The translations under genes and the position numbers were made by a program. A stretch of DNA of 64,000 bases from Thalassospira sp. (lineage in GTDB: Bacteria; Pseudomonadota; Alphaproteobacteria; Rhodospirillales; Thalassospiraceae). Positions 55,701 to 63,618 of this stretch are shown here, piece after piece (position 1 is the stretch's first letter; each line of letters begins with the position of its first letter). The notes under the pieces are model-generated. The model had not been told where the DNA came from, did no database searches, and was given only the letters and a program-made list of their open reading frames with translations. Where the stretch lies: NCBI RefSeq assembly GCF_002709775.1, contig NZ_PAQR01000002.1:1-64000 (forward strand). Reading direction: 5' to 3'.

Positions 55701-56527
55701 ATCGCAAAGCCGGTGGTATTAAGGATCAAATCCGCGCTGGTTTCGGCCAGCCAATCCTCGACCAATGCTGCTGCCACCGGATCCTTGAGGCTGGCGACGA
55801 AAATCGGCAATGGATTCATGCCATTGGCACCAAGTTCCTCAACCAGCGCGTCAATAACATCCAGATTGGCGGCCTGCACCAAAGAGCGATAGAAGATGAT
55901 CGGTGTAACTGGTTGATTTTCAAACCAATTCGCGCGGATTTCATCAAGACCGGCTTGCGCCTTTCCCGGCCAATATCCCCCGGCCTTGACCAGCGGGGCG
56001 GCGGGCGACCAGTTCCAGTTCACGTTTGAATTTAGGTTTTCGTATATAAGACGAAGTAAATTCTCGGAATTTTGTGGTCCGCCTTCGATCAGGTAGCGCC
56101 AGATATTCTGATATTCACGCCCCTTGACGGTCGAAAGCGATAAAAGCTCCGCATCGGGTTGATCATCACCGGGCAGCAGGACCAGCGGGATGTCCTTGGC
56201 ACGCGCAAGGGCGACCAGTTGTTCGATGCCGTAATCCCAATAGCCGCGCCCACCCAAGATGCGCACGATGATGAATTTGGCATCAGAGAGCACATCGTCG
56301 ATATAGAGATCGACCGACATGTTGTGGCCAAGCTGCAGCAAACTTGCCAAACGCAAGGAAGGGGTCGCGTCCCCGAATGCCTCGAACAAACGCCCCTGCG
56401 CCCCGGCAAGACAGGCCAGTTCAGACTCCGCGGCTGACAGGATCACCACATCGCCGGGTTGCTGTCCGAGGTCGACGGCCTCACTGCCGTCCGTGACCAT
56501 TCCGGGCTGGGCTGCCAAAAGATGCAT
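52763..56527 (-). CDS. cobN: Cobaltochelatase subunit CobN
   Basis: A 1254-aa protein of normal length for the aerobic, ATP-dependent cobaltochelatase large subunit (homologous to magnesium chelatase BchH). It inserts cobalt into hydrogenobyrinic acid a,c-diamide together with CobS and CobT AAA+ partners, which are not in this window. Diagnostic segments include [19 protein letters not shown] near the middle and [28 protein letters not shown] in the C-terminal third. It lies between cobW (99 nt upstream) and an unknown gene. A 13-bp perfect hairpin lies just upstream of its start. Confidence 0.97.
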   Translation of the reverse strand: [1254 protein letters not shown]

Positions 56528-56568
56528 CGCGCGATCCGTATCCTTGCGTCGGTATGTCGAAAAGGGTG

Positions 56569-56602
56569 CCCTGACCGGATGGCTGTTTGCATCCGGTCAG
56601 GG
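56569..56602. other. Intercistronic hairpin between cobW and cobN
   Basis: A perfect 13-bp inverted repeat CCCTGACCGGATG / CATCCGGTCAGGG with an 8-nt loop, 24 nt after the cobW stop and about 42 nt before cobN. No clear T-run follows on the minus strand. It could be a weak terminator, an RNA-processing or stabilising structure. Confidence 0.55.
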
Positions 56603-56626
56603 TAGGTTTCACTAGATCAAATGGGA

Positions 56627-57667
56627 TCAGGCGGCCTTGATGGCGGCTTCGATCGCATCGCGATCCAGGCCATGCAGACCAATTACCACCAGTTCCGAGC
56701 GGCGGGTTTCCCCGTCCGCCCACGGGCGATCGAAATAGCGCTGGAAACGTTCACCAACACCCTGAACCACATGGCGCATCGGTTTGCCCGGCACATCAAG
56801 GAAGCCCTTGATCCGCAGAACGTCAAACTGGCGCACAACATCAATCAGACGCTTTTCAAGGCTTGCCGGATCACTGATCGCATCAAGCAAGACAACAAAG
56901 CTGTCGAAATCATCATGATCATGTTCATGACCATCGTCATGATGGCTCGGACGGCTATCAAGATCGTCTTCAGCCGCCGCACCAAGCCCCAGCAGGATGG
57001 CATTCTCCACCCGTGAATGAGCGGTCGCGATGATCTTGACCGACGGCTTTTTCAGCTCTGCCCGGATGTCGGCCTCGACCTTGCTGCGTTCTGCATCCGT
57101 CAGAAGGTCCGTCTTGTTCAGAACCACCATATCGGCACAGTGAAGCTGCTCTTCGAACAATTCTTCAAGCGGGCTTTCATGATCAAGATTGTCATCAGCT
57201 TCGCGCTGGGCCTGCACCGCATGATGATCATGGGCAAAAAGGCCATCACGAAGCGCTGCACCATCCAGAACAGCCACCACACCATCAACCGTCACGCGCG
57301 ATCGGACTTCCGGCCAGTTAAACGCCTTTACCAGTGGCTTTGGCAGGGCAAGACCAGAAGTTTCGATAACGATATGATCTGGCGGCGTTTCACGATCAAT
57401 CAGGCTTTGGATGGTTGGCAGGAAGTCATCGGCCACCGTGCAGCAGATGCAGCCATTGGCCAGTTCAACCACATCATCCTCCGCGCAACCTTCGATTCCG
57501 CAGCCATTGATGATGCCGCGATCGACACCGAGATCGCCAAATTCATTAATGATCAGCGCAATGCGTTTGCCATCAGCATTTTCCAGCATGTTGCGGATCA
57601 TGGTTGTTTTGCCAGCGCCCAGAAAACCGGTAATGACGGTTGCCGGGATCTTGCCCAATTGTGCCAT
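56627..57667 (-). CDS. cobW: CobW GTP-binding cobalt metallochaperone
   Basis: A 346-aa G3E GTPase. Walker A is TGFLGAGKTTMIRNML near residue 14, the metal site GCICCTVADDF (C-x-C-C) is near residue 72, NKTD is in VVLNKTDLL, and a His/Asp-rich stretch SHHDDGHEHDHDDFD lies at about 235-250. CobW is thought to deliver cobalt to the CobN chelatase; the adjacency to cobN fits. It lies 34 nt downstream of cobU in the riboswitch-led operon. Confidence 0.95.
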   Translation of the reverse strand: MAQLGKIPATVITGFLGAGKTTMIRNMLENADGKRIALIINEFGDLGVDRGIINGCGIEGCAEDDVVELANGCICCTVADDFLPTIQSLIDRETPPDHIVIETSGLALPKPLVKAFNWPEVRSRVTVDGVVAVLDGAALRDGLFAHDHHAVQAQREADDNLDHESPLEELFEEQLHCADMVVLNKTDLLTDAERSKVEADIRAELKKPSVKIIATAHSRVENAILLGLGAAAEDDLDSRPSHHDDGHEHDHDDFDSFVVLLDAISDPASLEKRLIDVVRQFDVLRIKGFLDVPGKPMRHVVQGVGERFQRYFDRPWADGETRRSELVVIGLHGLDRDAIEAAIKAA

Positions 57668-57701
57668 TTGTAAAATCCTTAAAAATCAATTCTTTATGTT
57701 A

Positions 57702-58241
57702 CTATTTGACCTGCATCGGAATGCCGGCGACCACCAGAGTGACCTTGTCTACCCGTTCCGCGATACGTTGATGAAGGCGCCCGGCATGATCGCGAAAGGC
57801 ACGTGCCATTGCATTTTCCGGCACGATGCCAAAACCGACCTCGTTCGAAACAAAAAGGACCGACACGACAAGCGTTGGTACCAGATCACAAAGGGCCCTG
57901 ATTTCGTTATCAATGTCGCGATCTTCGAGCATCAGATTGGTCAGCCACAAGGTCAGACAATCGACCAGAACCGGCTTGCCGTCCGCGACATTACAGGTCT
58001 GCAAGGCCGAACAAAGTTCAAGCGGCTCTTCAAGAGTCTGCCAAAGGTCGCCGCGCGATTGTTTGTGAAGATCAATGCGGTTAGCCATTTCATCATCCCA
58101 GGCCCGCCCGGTTGCGATATAGGTTCCGCCGCCTGCCTGATTGATGATGTTTTCAGCAAACCGGCTTTTGCCGGATCGTGCCCCACCAAGGATAAGATGC
58201 GTCGCGCCAAGGGGGGCTGTGGGGGGTAAATTCTGGGTCAT
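57702..58241 (-). CDS. cobU: Adenosylcobinamide kinase / adenosylcobinamide-phosphate guanylyltransferase
   Basis: A 179-aa bifunctional enzyme (CobU of enterics, CobP of Pseudomonas) that phosphorylates and then guanylylates adenosylcobinamide. The P-loop is LILGGARSGKSRFAEN, followed by YIATGRAWDDEMANRI, and the later VLVDCLTLWLTNLM and VLFVSNEVGFGIVPEN are family signatures. The start at MTQNLPP has GAGGAAG upstream; the longer frame runs into the riboswitch platform. It is the first gene after the cobalamin riboswitch. Confidence 0.95.
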   Translation of the reverse strand: MTQNLPPTAPLGATHLILGGARSGKSRFAENIINQAGGGTYIATGRAWDDEMANRIDLHKQSRGDLWQTLEEPLELCSALQTCNVADGKPVLVDCLTLWLTNLMLEDRDIDNEIRALCDLVPTLVVSVLFVSNEVGFGIVPENAMARAFRDHAGRLHQRIAERVDKVTLVVAGIPMQVK

Positions 58242-58311
58242 CCCGTTTCTTCCTCGCCATGGCCTCCCACCGAGGCCCGATTGCGTCGCCACCATCTAAA
58301 GAATAGTGACA

Positions 58312-58490
58312 CCTTCGGCAGGTTTCCTGGCTGCGGGCATGAAAGCGATCCGCCTTCCCGGTTGCCCGGTGGCTGGTCTGGCACCATAGCGCCGACCCGG
58401 ATCTCCCAACCCGATACAGTTGCGGGGGCAGCATCGGCCTTGCACCGATTTCCCATCACCGAACGGTGCGGCGAACCTATCAGGTTTGCC
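58312..58490 (-). promoter_or_regulatory. Cobalamin riboswitch upstream of cobU
   Basis: On the minus strand the leader contains the core elements of a cobalamin riboswitch in order: GGTGATGGGAAATCGGTGC, then GCTGCCCCCGCAACTGT, then GCCAGACCAGCCACCGG, and finally the B12 box AGCCAGGAAACCTGCC at 58332-58317. A 6-bp GGCCTC/GAGGCC hairpin (58261-58277) next to the cobU ribosome-binding site is a possible expression platform. It should repress cobU, cobW and cobN when adenosylcobalamin is plentiful. Outer ends are approximate. Confidence 0.93.
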
Positions 58491-58739
58491 AAAAATGCCA
58501 AAGGTCATTCTGGGTACTTAACCCTTCGTTGTGCACGCACCCTAATCGGAAGGTCAGTATTTGTAAGAATTGTCTTCTTGAGAGGTCATACCATTTCAGC
58601 CAACATCATATTGTTGAACTGGAGTCAGAGACGGAAAAATCCGCGATCTGGTGAAACCCGGGGTTAAAGACATCTCCCGGCTGGCCAAGGAACACGCTTG
58701 GCCGAAACTACTTGGGGTAATCTGGATTTTTCAAGACCA

Positions 58740-59414
58740 ATGGCTATTCGTTCTCATCTAACCAAAATCCGACAGTTGAACGCGCCAACCTGGACCACGT
58801 CGTCTCGCAAGGACATGTGGCTGGGGTTGCTGGGCCGTCTGAACAGCCCGGATCAATCCTTTCAGGAATTTCTCGAACAATACGCGACCGAAGGCGAGAT
58901 TACGCTGGCACGGCGCGATGTACGTGAAATCTTTGCCAAGGATGCGGGAAAAGGCGTGATCGCGACCATCATCTGGTCCCATGAACGTGGCATTCGGGTG
59001 AACGCACTGTCGCTGCTTGTCCGCGATATGCCGACCCTTGTGACCCTGATGTCGATTTCGGATTTTGGTCAGGAAGAGTTGAACGAACTTCTTTCCCAGC
59101 CTGGTATTTCGGTTCCGACCGCGAGCAAAATGTTGTCCGCCTGTGGCAAGACTTATTGCGGGATGCCGGCCGCAATCATTGATGACACCGTCATTCAGGT
59201 GATTGAAAACGCATCCTTTGCTGGTGATTTTCCCAATGTTGCCAAGCTGCGCGGCAAATCGCGCAGCCGTCCGGTACCCTATTATCAGGCCTATCTGCGC
59301 GATGTTTTCGACATCTGCGAAAAATATGATCTGAGCCCGGATATGGTCGACCGCTATCTGGCGGAACATGCGCTTGATGATATGGCGTCCGACATCGAAC
59401 TGGCTTCAGCCTGA
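58740..59414 (+). CDS. Unknown protein with a helix-hairpin-helix, OGG-like glycosylase pattern
   Basis: A 224-aa helical protein. The segment LLSQPGISVPTASKMLSACGKTYC near residues 125-150 looks like a helix-hairpin-helix, and IIDDTVIQVIEN after it resembles the GPD Asp loop of base-excision glycosylases. The catalytic Lys position of OGG1 is not a Lys here, so activity would differ or be absent. This family call is weak. The start is uncertain: ATG at 58740 has no clear ribosome-binding site; a TTG lies 42 nt earlier. Its last 61 nt overlap the convergent cobC gene. Confidence 0.65.
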   Translation: MAIRSHLTKIRQLNAPTWTTSSRKDMWLGLLGRLNSPDQSFQEFLEQYATEGEITLARRDVREIFAKDAGKGVIATIIWSHERGIRVNALSLLVRDMPTLVTLMSISDFGQEELNELLSQPGISVPTASKMLSACGKTYCGMPAAIIDDTVIQVIENASFAGDFPNVAKLRGKSRSRPVPYYQAYLRDVFDICEKYDLSPDMVDRYLAEHALDDMASDIELASA

Positions 59415-60028
59415 CCAAAAAAGCGCTGATTGACCCCGGTCACGCGCCAGCCCGGCTCCTCGACCCCGTCGATATATTCAAGCGTGGTCAGGCCAAGGGT
59501 GTCGATATGAAACGCCAGTGCGGTTTCAAGTGACAAGCCCAACGCATTGGCGAGCATCGCCCGCACCGTGCCGCCGTGAACGACCGCAACAATATCGCGT
59601 CCGGCCCAATCCGCGCTGAGACGCCCAAAGACAGGACCGACGCGCGCAACCACATCAGCAAAGCTTTCACCATTTGGCGGTTGTTGACGGGCAAAATCCG
59701 TCCAGAACCGGGTTGTTTCGCCCTTGGGCAAATCGTTCCAGTTCTGTAATTCCCAATCACCGAAATGTTGCTCGGCAAAACCGCTTTCTGCCTGTGGCGA
59801 TATGTCCTTATCCATAAAGCCCTGAAGACTGCGGGCTGTTGCATGTGTACGCGACAGGTGGCTTGTTACCCATGCTGCATCTTTCGGCAGTTGACGTGCT
59901 AACGCTGCAAGCGCCTTTTGATCGGAAAGGTCGGCTGGCATATCACTTTGGCCATAGACCAGCCGTCTGGGATTTTCGACCGGGGCGTGACGCACCAGCC
60001 ACCAGCGGGTTGTTTTCAAAGTACTCAC
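59354..60028 (-). CDS. cobC: Histidine phosphatase, probable alpha-ribazole phosphatase
   Basis: A 224-aa member of the phosphoglycerate mutase-like superfamily. The catalytic LVRHAPVEN (His near residue 13) replaces the usual RHGE, with VTSHLSRTHATA, the Glu-bearing FGDWELQNW, and the second His in IVAVVHGGTVRA. CobC removes phosphate from alpha-ribazole phosphate or cobalamin phosphate. It follows cobS by 30 nt, which supports the assignment. GTG start with AAAAGGA upstream. Its 3' end overlaps the opposite-strand gene by 61 nt. Confidence 0.86.
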   Translation of the reverse strand: MSTLKTTRWWLVRHAPVENPRRLVYGQSDMPADLSDQKALAALARQLPKDAAWVTSHLSRTHATARSLQGFMDKDISPQAESGFAEQHFGDWELQNWNDLPKGETTRFWTDFARQQPPNGESFADVVARVGPVFGRLSADWAGRDIVAVVHGGTVRAMLANALGLSLETALAFHIDTLGLTTLEYIDGVEEPGWRVTGVNQRFFGQAEASSMSDAISSSACSAR

Positions 60029-60058
60029 GGCTTTCCTTTTAATTGCTGTGCTGGCTGA

Positions 60059-60907
60059 TCAAAGAATGGCGATAAAGGCGATGCCGATAAACAGTTCGGT
60101 CATAATCTGGGTCGCGCCCAGGACATCGCCCGTCTGACCACCGATCTGCCATTTCGCCACGAGAGCGACAAGACCAACCGCCAAAATCCCACTAAGCAGA
60201 ATGGCCAGCGTCGCCAAGACCCCCGATAAAACAAGCGCAAGAATCGCGGCTAGGCTAACGCCAAGCCCCACCATCATCAGATTTGGTCTGCCAGCCCCCT
60301 GGCTCAAACCATCAGCGCGTGCCGGGGGCAGGACATGCATCACAACCGGCATGGCTGCGCGCGATACGATTGCCATAACCAGAAACAGAATGGCTGCCTG
60401 CCCGGCATCACCCGCCGCAGACAGCAGGATCAGCCGCAGGCCAAAACACAGGATCAGGGCAACAACGCCGTAAGTGCCGATATGGCTGTCGCGCATGATT
60501 TCAAGTTTCCGCGCGCGTTCAAACCCGCCACCAAATCCATCGGCACAATCAGCCATGCCATCTTCATGCATTGAGCCGGTCAACAAAACCATGCCAGCCA
60601 AAGCTACAATCGCAAAAATCAGTGTATTGGCCGTCAGGGTATAGACCAGCATGGCGGGCAGCAGGGCAAACCCGGCCAACAAAAGCCCGACCAGCGGCCA
60701 GGACCAGACCGACCGTGCGATCAGCTCGGCGCGGAAATCATCAATCCCCCGAACCGGAACACGGCTTAGCAACGCCGAAGCACGCCAGAAGTCGGAAATC
60801 GGCGAAACCGTAATTGGTACATCTGCCCCGGTGTCGTGGGTGGATTGGCCCGATGAATCTGCGCTTTGCATATTTGTTTCGTTTTGGTTATGATCTTTGG
60901 ACACCAT
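60059..60907 (-). CDS. cobS: Adenosylcobinamide-GDP ribazoletransferase (cobalamin synthase)
   Basis: A 282-aa membrane enzyme (CobS of enterics, CobV of Pseudomonas) with about six hydrophobic segments. It joins adenosylcobinamide-GDP and alpha-ribazole in the last step of cobalamin synthesis. The signature GSMHEDGMADCADGFGGGFERARKLEIMRDSHIGTYG spans the Asp-rich active loop. An extra polar N-terminal stretch of about 35 residues precedes the first conserved part. The gene is divergent from cobT and is followed by cobC. Confidence 0.94.
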   Translation of the reverse strand: MVSKDHNQNETNMQSADSSGQSTHDTGADVPITVSPISDFWRASALLSRVPVRGIDDFRAELIARSVWSWPLVGLLLAGFALLPAMLVYTLTANTLIFAIVALAGMVLLTGSMHEDGMADCADGFGGGFERARKLEIMRDSHIGTYGVVALILCFGLRLILLSAAGDAGQAAILFLVMAIVSRAAMPVVMHVLPPARADGLSQGAGRPNLMMVGLGVSLAAILALVLSGVLATLAILLSGILAVGLVALVAKWQIGGQTGDVLGATQIMTELFIGIAFIAIL

Positions 60908-61065
60908 AAATTTCCGATTTTCAAACTGGCAATCTGTTGCGCCCGGGCCTAGTTTGGGCTGACTTCCTGAACCGCTTTAATAAATTGGTTTCCGAGCCTA
61001 ATCCTTACCATCGCGGAAGCCAAGCGGAACACATCAAGCACCGATGCCGCCAGCCGGAGACCCAC

Positions 61066-62100
61066 ATGTTCAATCCGAAACACCCGCCGCAAAATCTTGA
61101 GGAAATTCGCGCCCTTCTCGCCGAACTTCCCGATGTCGATCAGGAAGCGCAAGCCGCTGTTCGTGAACGCGAGCCGACATTGACCAAGCCTGCAGGGTCG
61201 CTTGGACGGCTTGAGGATTTCAGCCTGTGGCTCGCGGGTTGGCAGGCCACATCACGCCCGCGTATGTCGCGGCCGCGTGTCACGGTTTTTGCCGGTAGTC
61301 ACGGTGTCGTGGCGCAAGGCGTTTCGGCCTTCCCGGCCAGTGTGAACCAGCAGATGGTCGAAAACTTCATAAATGGCGGGGCTGCGATCAACCAGATTTG
61401 CAAATCGGTCGATGCGGAACTGCGTGTCATGGAAGTCGCGCTTGAAATTCCGACCAACGATTTTGCCAATGAGCCTGCGATGGATGATGAAGGCTGTGCC
61501 GAGGCGATGGCCTTTGGCATGAGCGCGATTGAAAAGGGGCTGGATCTGTTTGTGCCTGGCGAAATGGGTATCGGCAACACCACCTCGGCGGCGGCAATTT
61601 CGCACGCGCTTTATGGCGGAGACGCCGCAGACTGGACCGGGCGCGGCACCGGAATTGATGACACGACCCTGAGCCGCAAGACGCGCGTGGTGGGCGATGC
61701 CATCATCCTGCATAAAAACCAGATGCATGACGGCCTTGATGTTTTGCGCTGTGTCGGCGGGCGTGAAATTGCCGCCATGGCCGGTGCGATCATTGCCGCA
61801 CGTTTTTCACGGGTTCCGGTCTTGCTTGATGGGTATGTTTCCTGCGCTGCGGCAGCTGTTCTGGCCGCGATGCGCCCGGATGCCCTTGATCATTGTCTGG
61901 TCGGGCATGTGTCGGCAGAACCCGGCCATGCAAGGTTGATTGAAAAGCTCGGCAAGGAAGCGCTGATCAATTTCGGCATGCGCCTTGGCGAAGGGTCTGG
62001 GGCAGCACTTGCCATCCCGCTTTTGCGTGCTGCTGCGGAATGCCACACCGGTATGGCGACCTTTGAGAAAGCCGGGATCGATGGCAAGGACGACGGTTGA
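61066..62100 (+). CDS. cobT: Nicotinate-nucleotide-dimethylbenzimidazole phosphoribosyltransferase
   Basis: A 344-aa enzyme (CobT of enterics, CobU of Pseudomonas) making alpha-ribazole phosphate. LTKPAGSLGRLEDFSLWLAG near residue 40 and FAGSHGVVAQGVSAFP near 80 are family hallmarks, GEMGIGNTTSAAAI binds the base, and the catalytic Glu is in MRLGEGSGAALA near the C-terminus. The start at 61066 has GGAG 6 nt upstream; the longer frame adds 43 residues of no domain. It is divergent from cobS with 158 nt between. Confidence 0.95.
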   Translation: MFNPKHPPQNLEEIRALLAELPDVDQEAQAAVREREPTLTKPAGSLGRLEDFSLWLAGWQATSRPRMSRPRVTVFAGSHGVVAQGVSAFPASVNQQMVENFINGGAAINQICKSVDAELRVMEVALEIPTNDFANEPAMDDEGCAEAMAFGMSAIEKGLDLFVPGEMGIGNTTSAAAISHALYGGDAADWTGRGTGIDDTTLSRKTRVVGDAIILHKNQMHDGLDVLRCVGGREIAAMAGAIIAARFSRVPVLLDGYVSCAAAAVLAAMRPDALDHCLVGHVSAEPGHARLIEKLGKEALINFGMRLGEGSGAALAIPLLRAAAECHTGMATFEKAGIDGKDDG

Positions 62101-62135
62101 TGCCTGATCGCCCGACTTGATTGATCAAACGCCCA

Positions 62136-62166
62136 ATAGCGCCGGGTATCCGGCGCTATTTTTTTG
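62136..62166. terminator. cobT terminator
   Basis: Hairpin ATAGCGCCGG / CCGGCGCTAT with a GTAT loop, followed by seven T's. Its right end overlaps the stop codon region of the convergent gene at 62156. Confidence 0.92.
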
Positions 62167-63385
62167 TCCGCTCGTTCATAAGCTGCTCGACATGGCGGCC
62201 CTGGAACATGGTGATGTTGATCGAATGACCGAACTTGATCGCACGTTCATCATCACAGCGGCACAGAATAACGCGGGTATCACCGGATTCAGCCACGGCC
62301 GCGCGCATCGTTTCTCGATGTTCGTCATCCATGTTTTCCATTTCCGGATCCCACAGCATCTTGATCATATCAACGCCAAGTTTGTTGCGGTTGATATAGG
62401 GCAGGGACAGGTGGCTGATGCCATCAATACAGATGCGATAACCGCGATCACGGCAGAAATCACGGGCAAAGAAGAACGCGCCAAGATCGGCAAAGATATC
62501 GATCTTTTGCAGCTCAAGCACGATTGTGCCACGTTGACCGGCCTTGACGTTACTGTCAAAGGTCAGGAAATCGGGTGACAGCAGGGTCGAAACATTCAGA
62601 TTGATACTGACCGAACCCGTTACCGATGCGTCATTTGATCGCGTCAGAAGCGAGAGCATCCGGCGATCAAGAATTTCGGTCAGATGCTGAAACAGCCAGC
62701 GGTTTGACAGCACATTGACATCAGGCAGCAGGGTATCCTGCAAATCCTTGATAGAAATAAACAATTCATGGAAAACCGGCGTCGGGTGCGCGTCACCCAC
62801 CACGGCACAGATCGCCTGACGCCGCATCAGGTTGGACAAATCGGCACGGCGGAGCGACTCATCAATTCGTCCCAAGATTTTCGGAGTCAGCGGTGCGCGA
62901 TCGTCGCTCAGTTCCGGATGGTCATTGTGACGTTCGGCCGCCTTGCTGACTATTTTCGGGCGATTGGCATTGGCCCGGACCAGCATCTGGGTCAGATGCA
63001 GGAATTCCTTATATTGCTGACCGACGTCGTAATAGTCGGTGAAGGTGGCAGGCGCGCCGCTTTCATCCTTGCCATCACTGATCAGCGGATCATCATTAAA
63101 CAGGAATTTCAGCCGGAAGATGACGGCATTGACCTCGTCCATCTCTGCTGCATCAAAGATGAAAATCAGATCCTGGTTGGACAGGGTGAAGATACGCCCG
63201 GTGACTTCGGGGACGATTTCCTCAAACGCGGTAATGGCTGTCCGGATGTGGTGATCACGGCGGTTAAAGGGCAACAATTTGGAAAAATGCACATGGATTG
63301 CACCAACGCCGTCCTTGCGCCGCTCAAGGCGTCGCACATAGTCAACGAGGAAGGCTTCGGGCGATGGAAGTGAGCTATCAGACAT
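62156..63385 (-). CDS. Degenerate EAL-domain-like protein
   Basis: A 409-aa cytosolic protein. The C-terminal half follows the EAL fold order: SINLNVSTLLSPDFL, then GTIVLELQKIDIF where EAL should stand (E-L-Q), then YRICIDGISHLSLPYIN where the D-D-F-G loop should be, and KLGVDMIKMLWD. The catalytic acids for c-di-GMP hydrolysis are largely missing, so it may bind c-di-GMP or act as a protein scaffold. The N-terminal half (about 1-210) resembles no domain I know, apart from a possible degenerate GGDEF/PAS-like region. It is alone on the minus strand. Confidence 0.72.
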   Translation of the reverse strand: MSDSSLPSPEAFLVDYVRRLERRKDGVGAIHVHFSKLLPFNRRDHHIRTAITAFEEIVPEVTGRIFTLSNQDLIFIFDAAEMDEVNAVIFRLKFLFNDDPLISDGKDESGAPATFTDYYDVGQQYKEFLHLTQMLVRANANRPKIVSKAAERHNDHPELSDDRAPLTPKILGRIDESLRRADLSNLMRRQAICAVVGDAHPTPVFHELFISIKDLQDTLLPDVNVLSNRWLFQHLTEILDRRMLSLLTRSNDASVTGSVSINLNVSTLLSPDFLTFDSNVKAGQRGTIVLELQKIDIFADLGAFFFARDFCRDRGYRICIDGISHLSLPYINRNKLGVDMIKMLWDPEMENMDDEHRETMRAAVAESGDTRVILCRCDDERAIKFGHSINITMFQGRHVEQLMNERTKK

Positions 63386-63618
63386 GAATGCAATAACCAG
63401 AAGATTGTTTTGACGGAATCACAGCCGCTAATCTGCCCAAACCACGATAACGCCCGTCCATTAACAGGTTATGTATTTAGCATTCATACAAGTTGAAACC
63501 AAACGGGAATATCGGGCAATTTCAGACATGTCGACGAAACGATAAGTCGTAGCTTTCCACCAACCAAGCTGCTAGTTTCAGGCCGTTTTGATATCAGAGC
63601 GATAAGGTTGAAGACGAT

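Noticed and set aside
60908-61065. Possible second cobalamin riboswitch between cobS and cobT
   Set aside because: A GCCGGAGACCCAC stretch only weakly recalls the B12 box; the other core elements are absent and the gap is too short.
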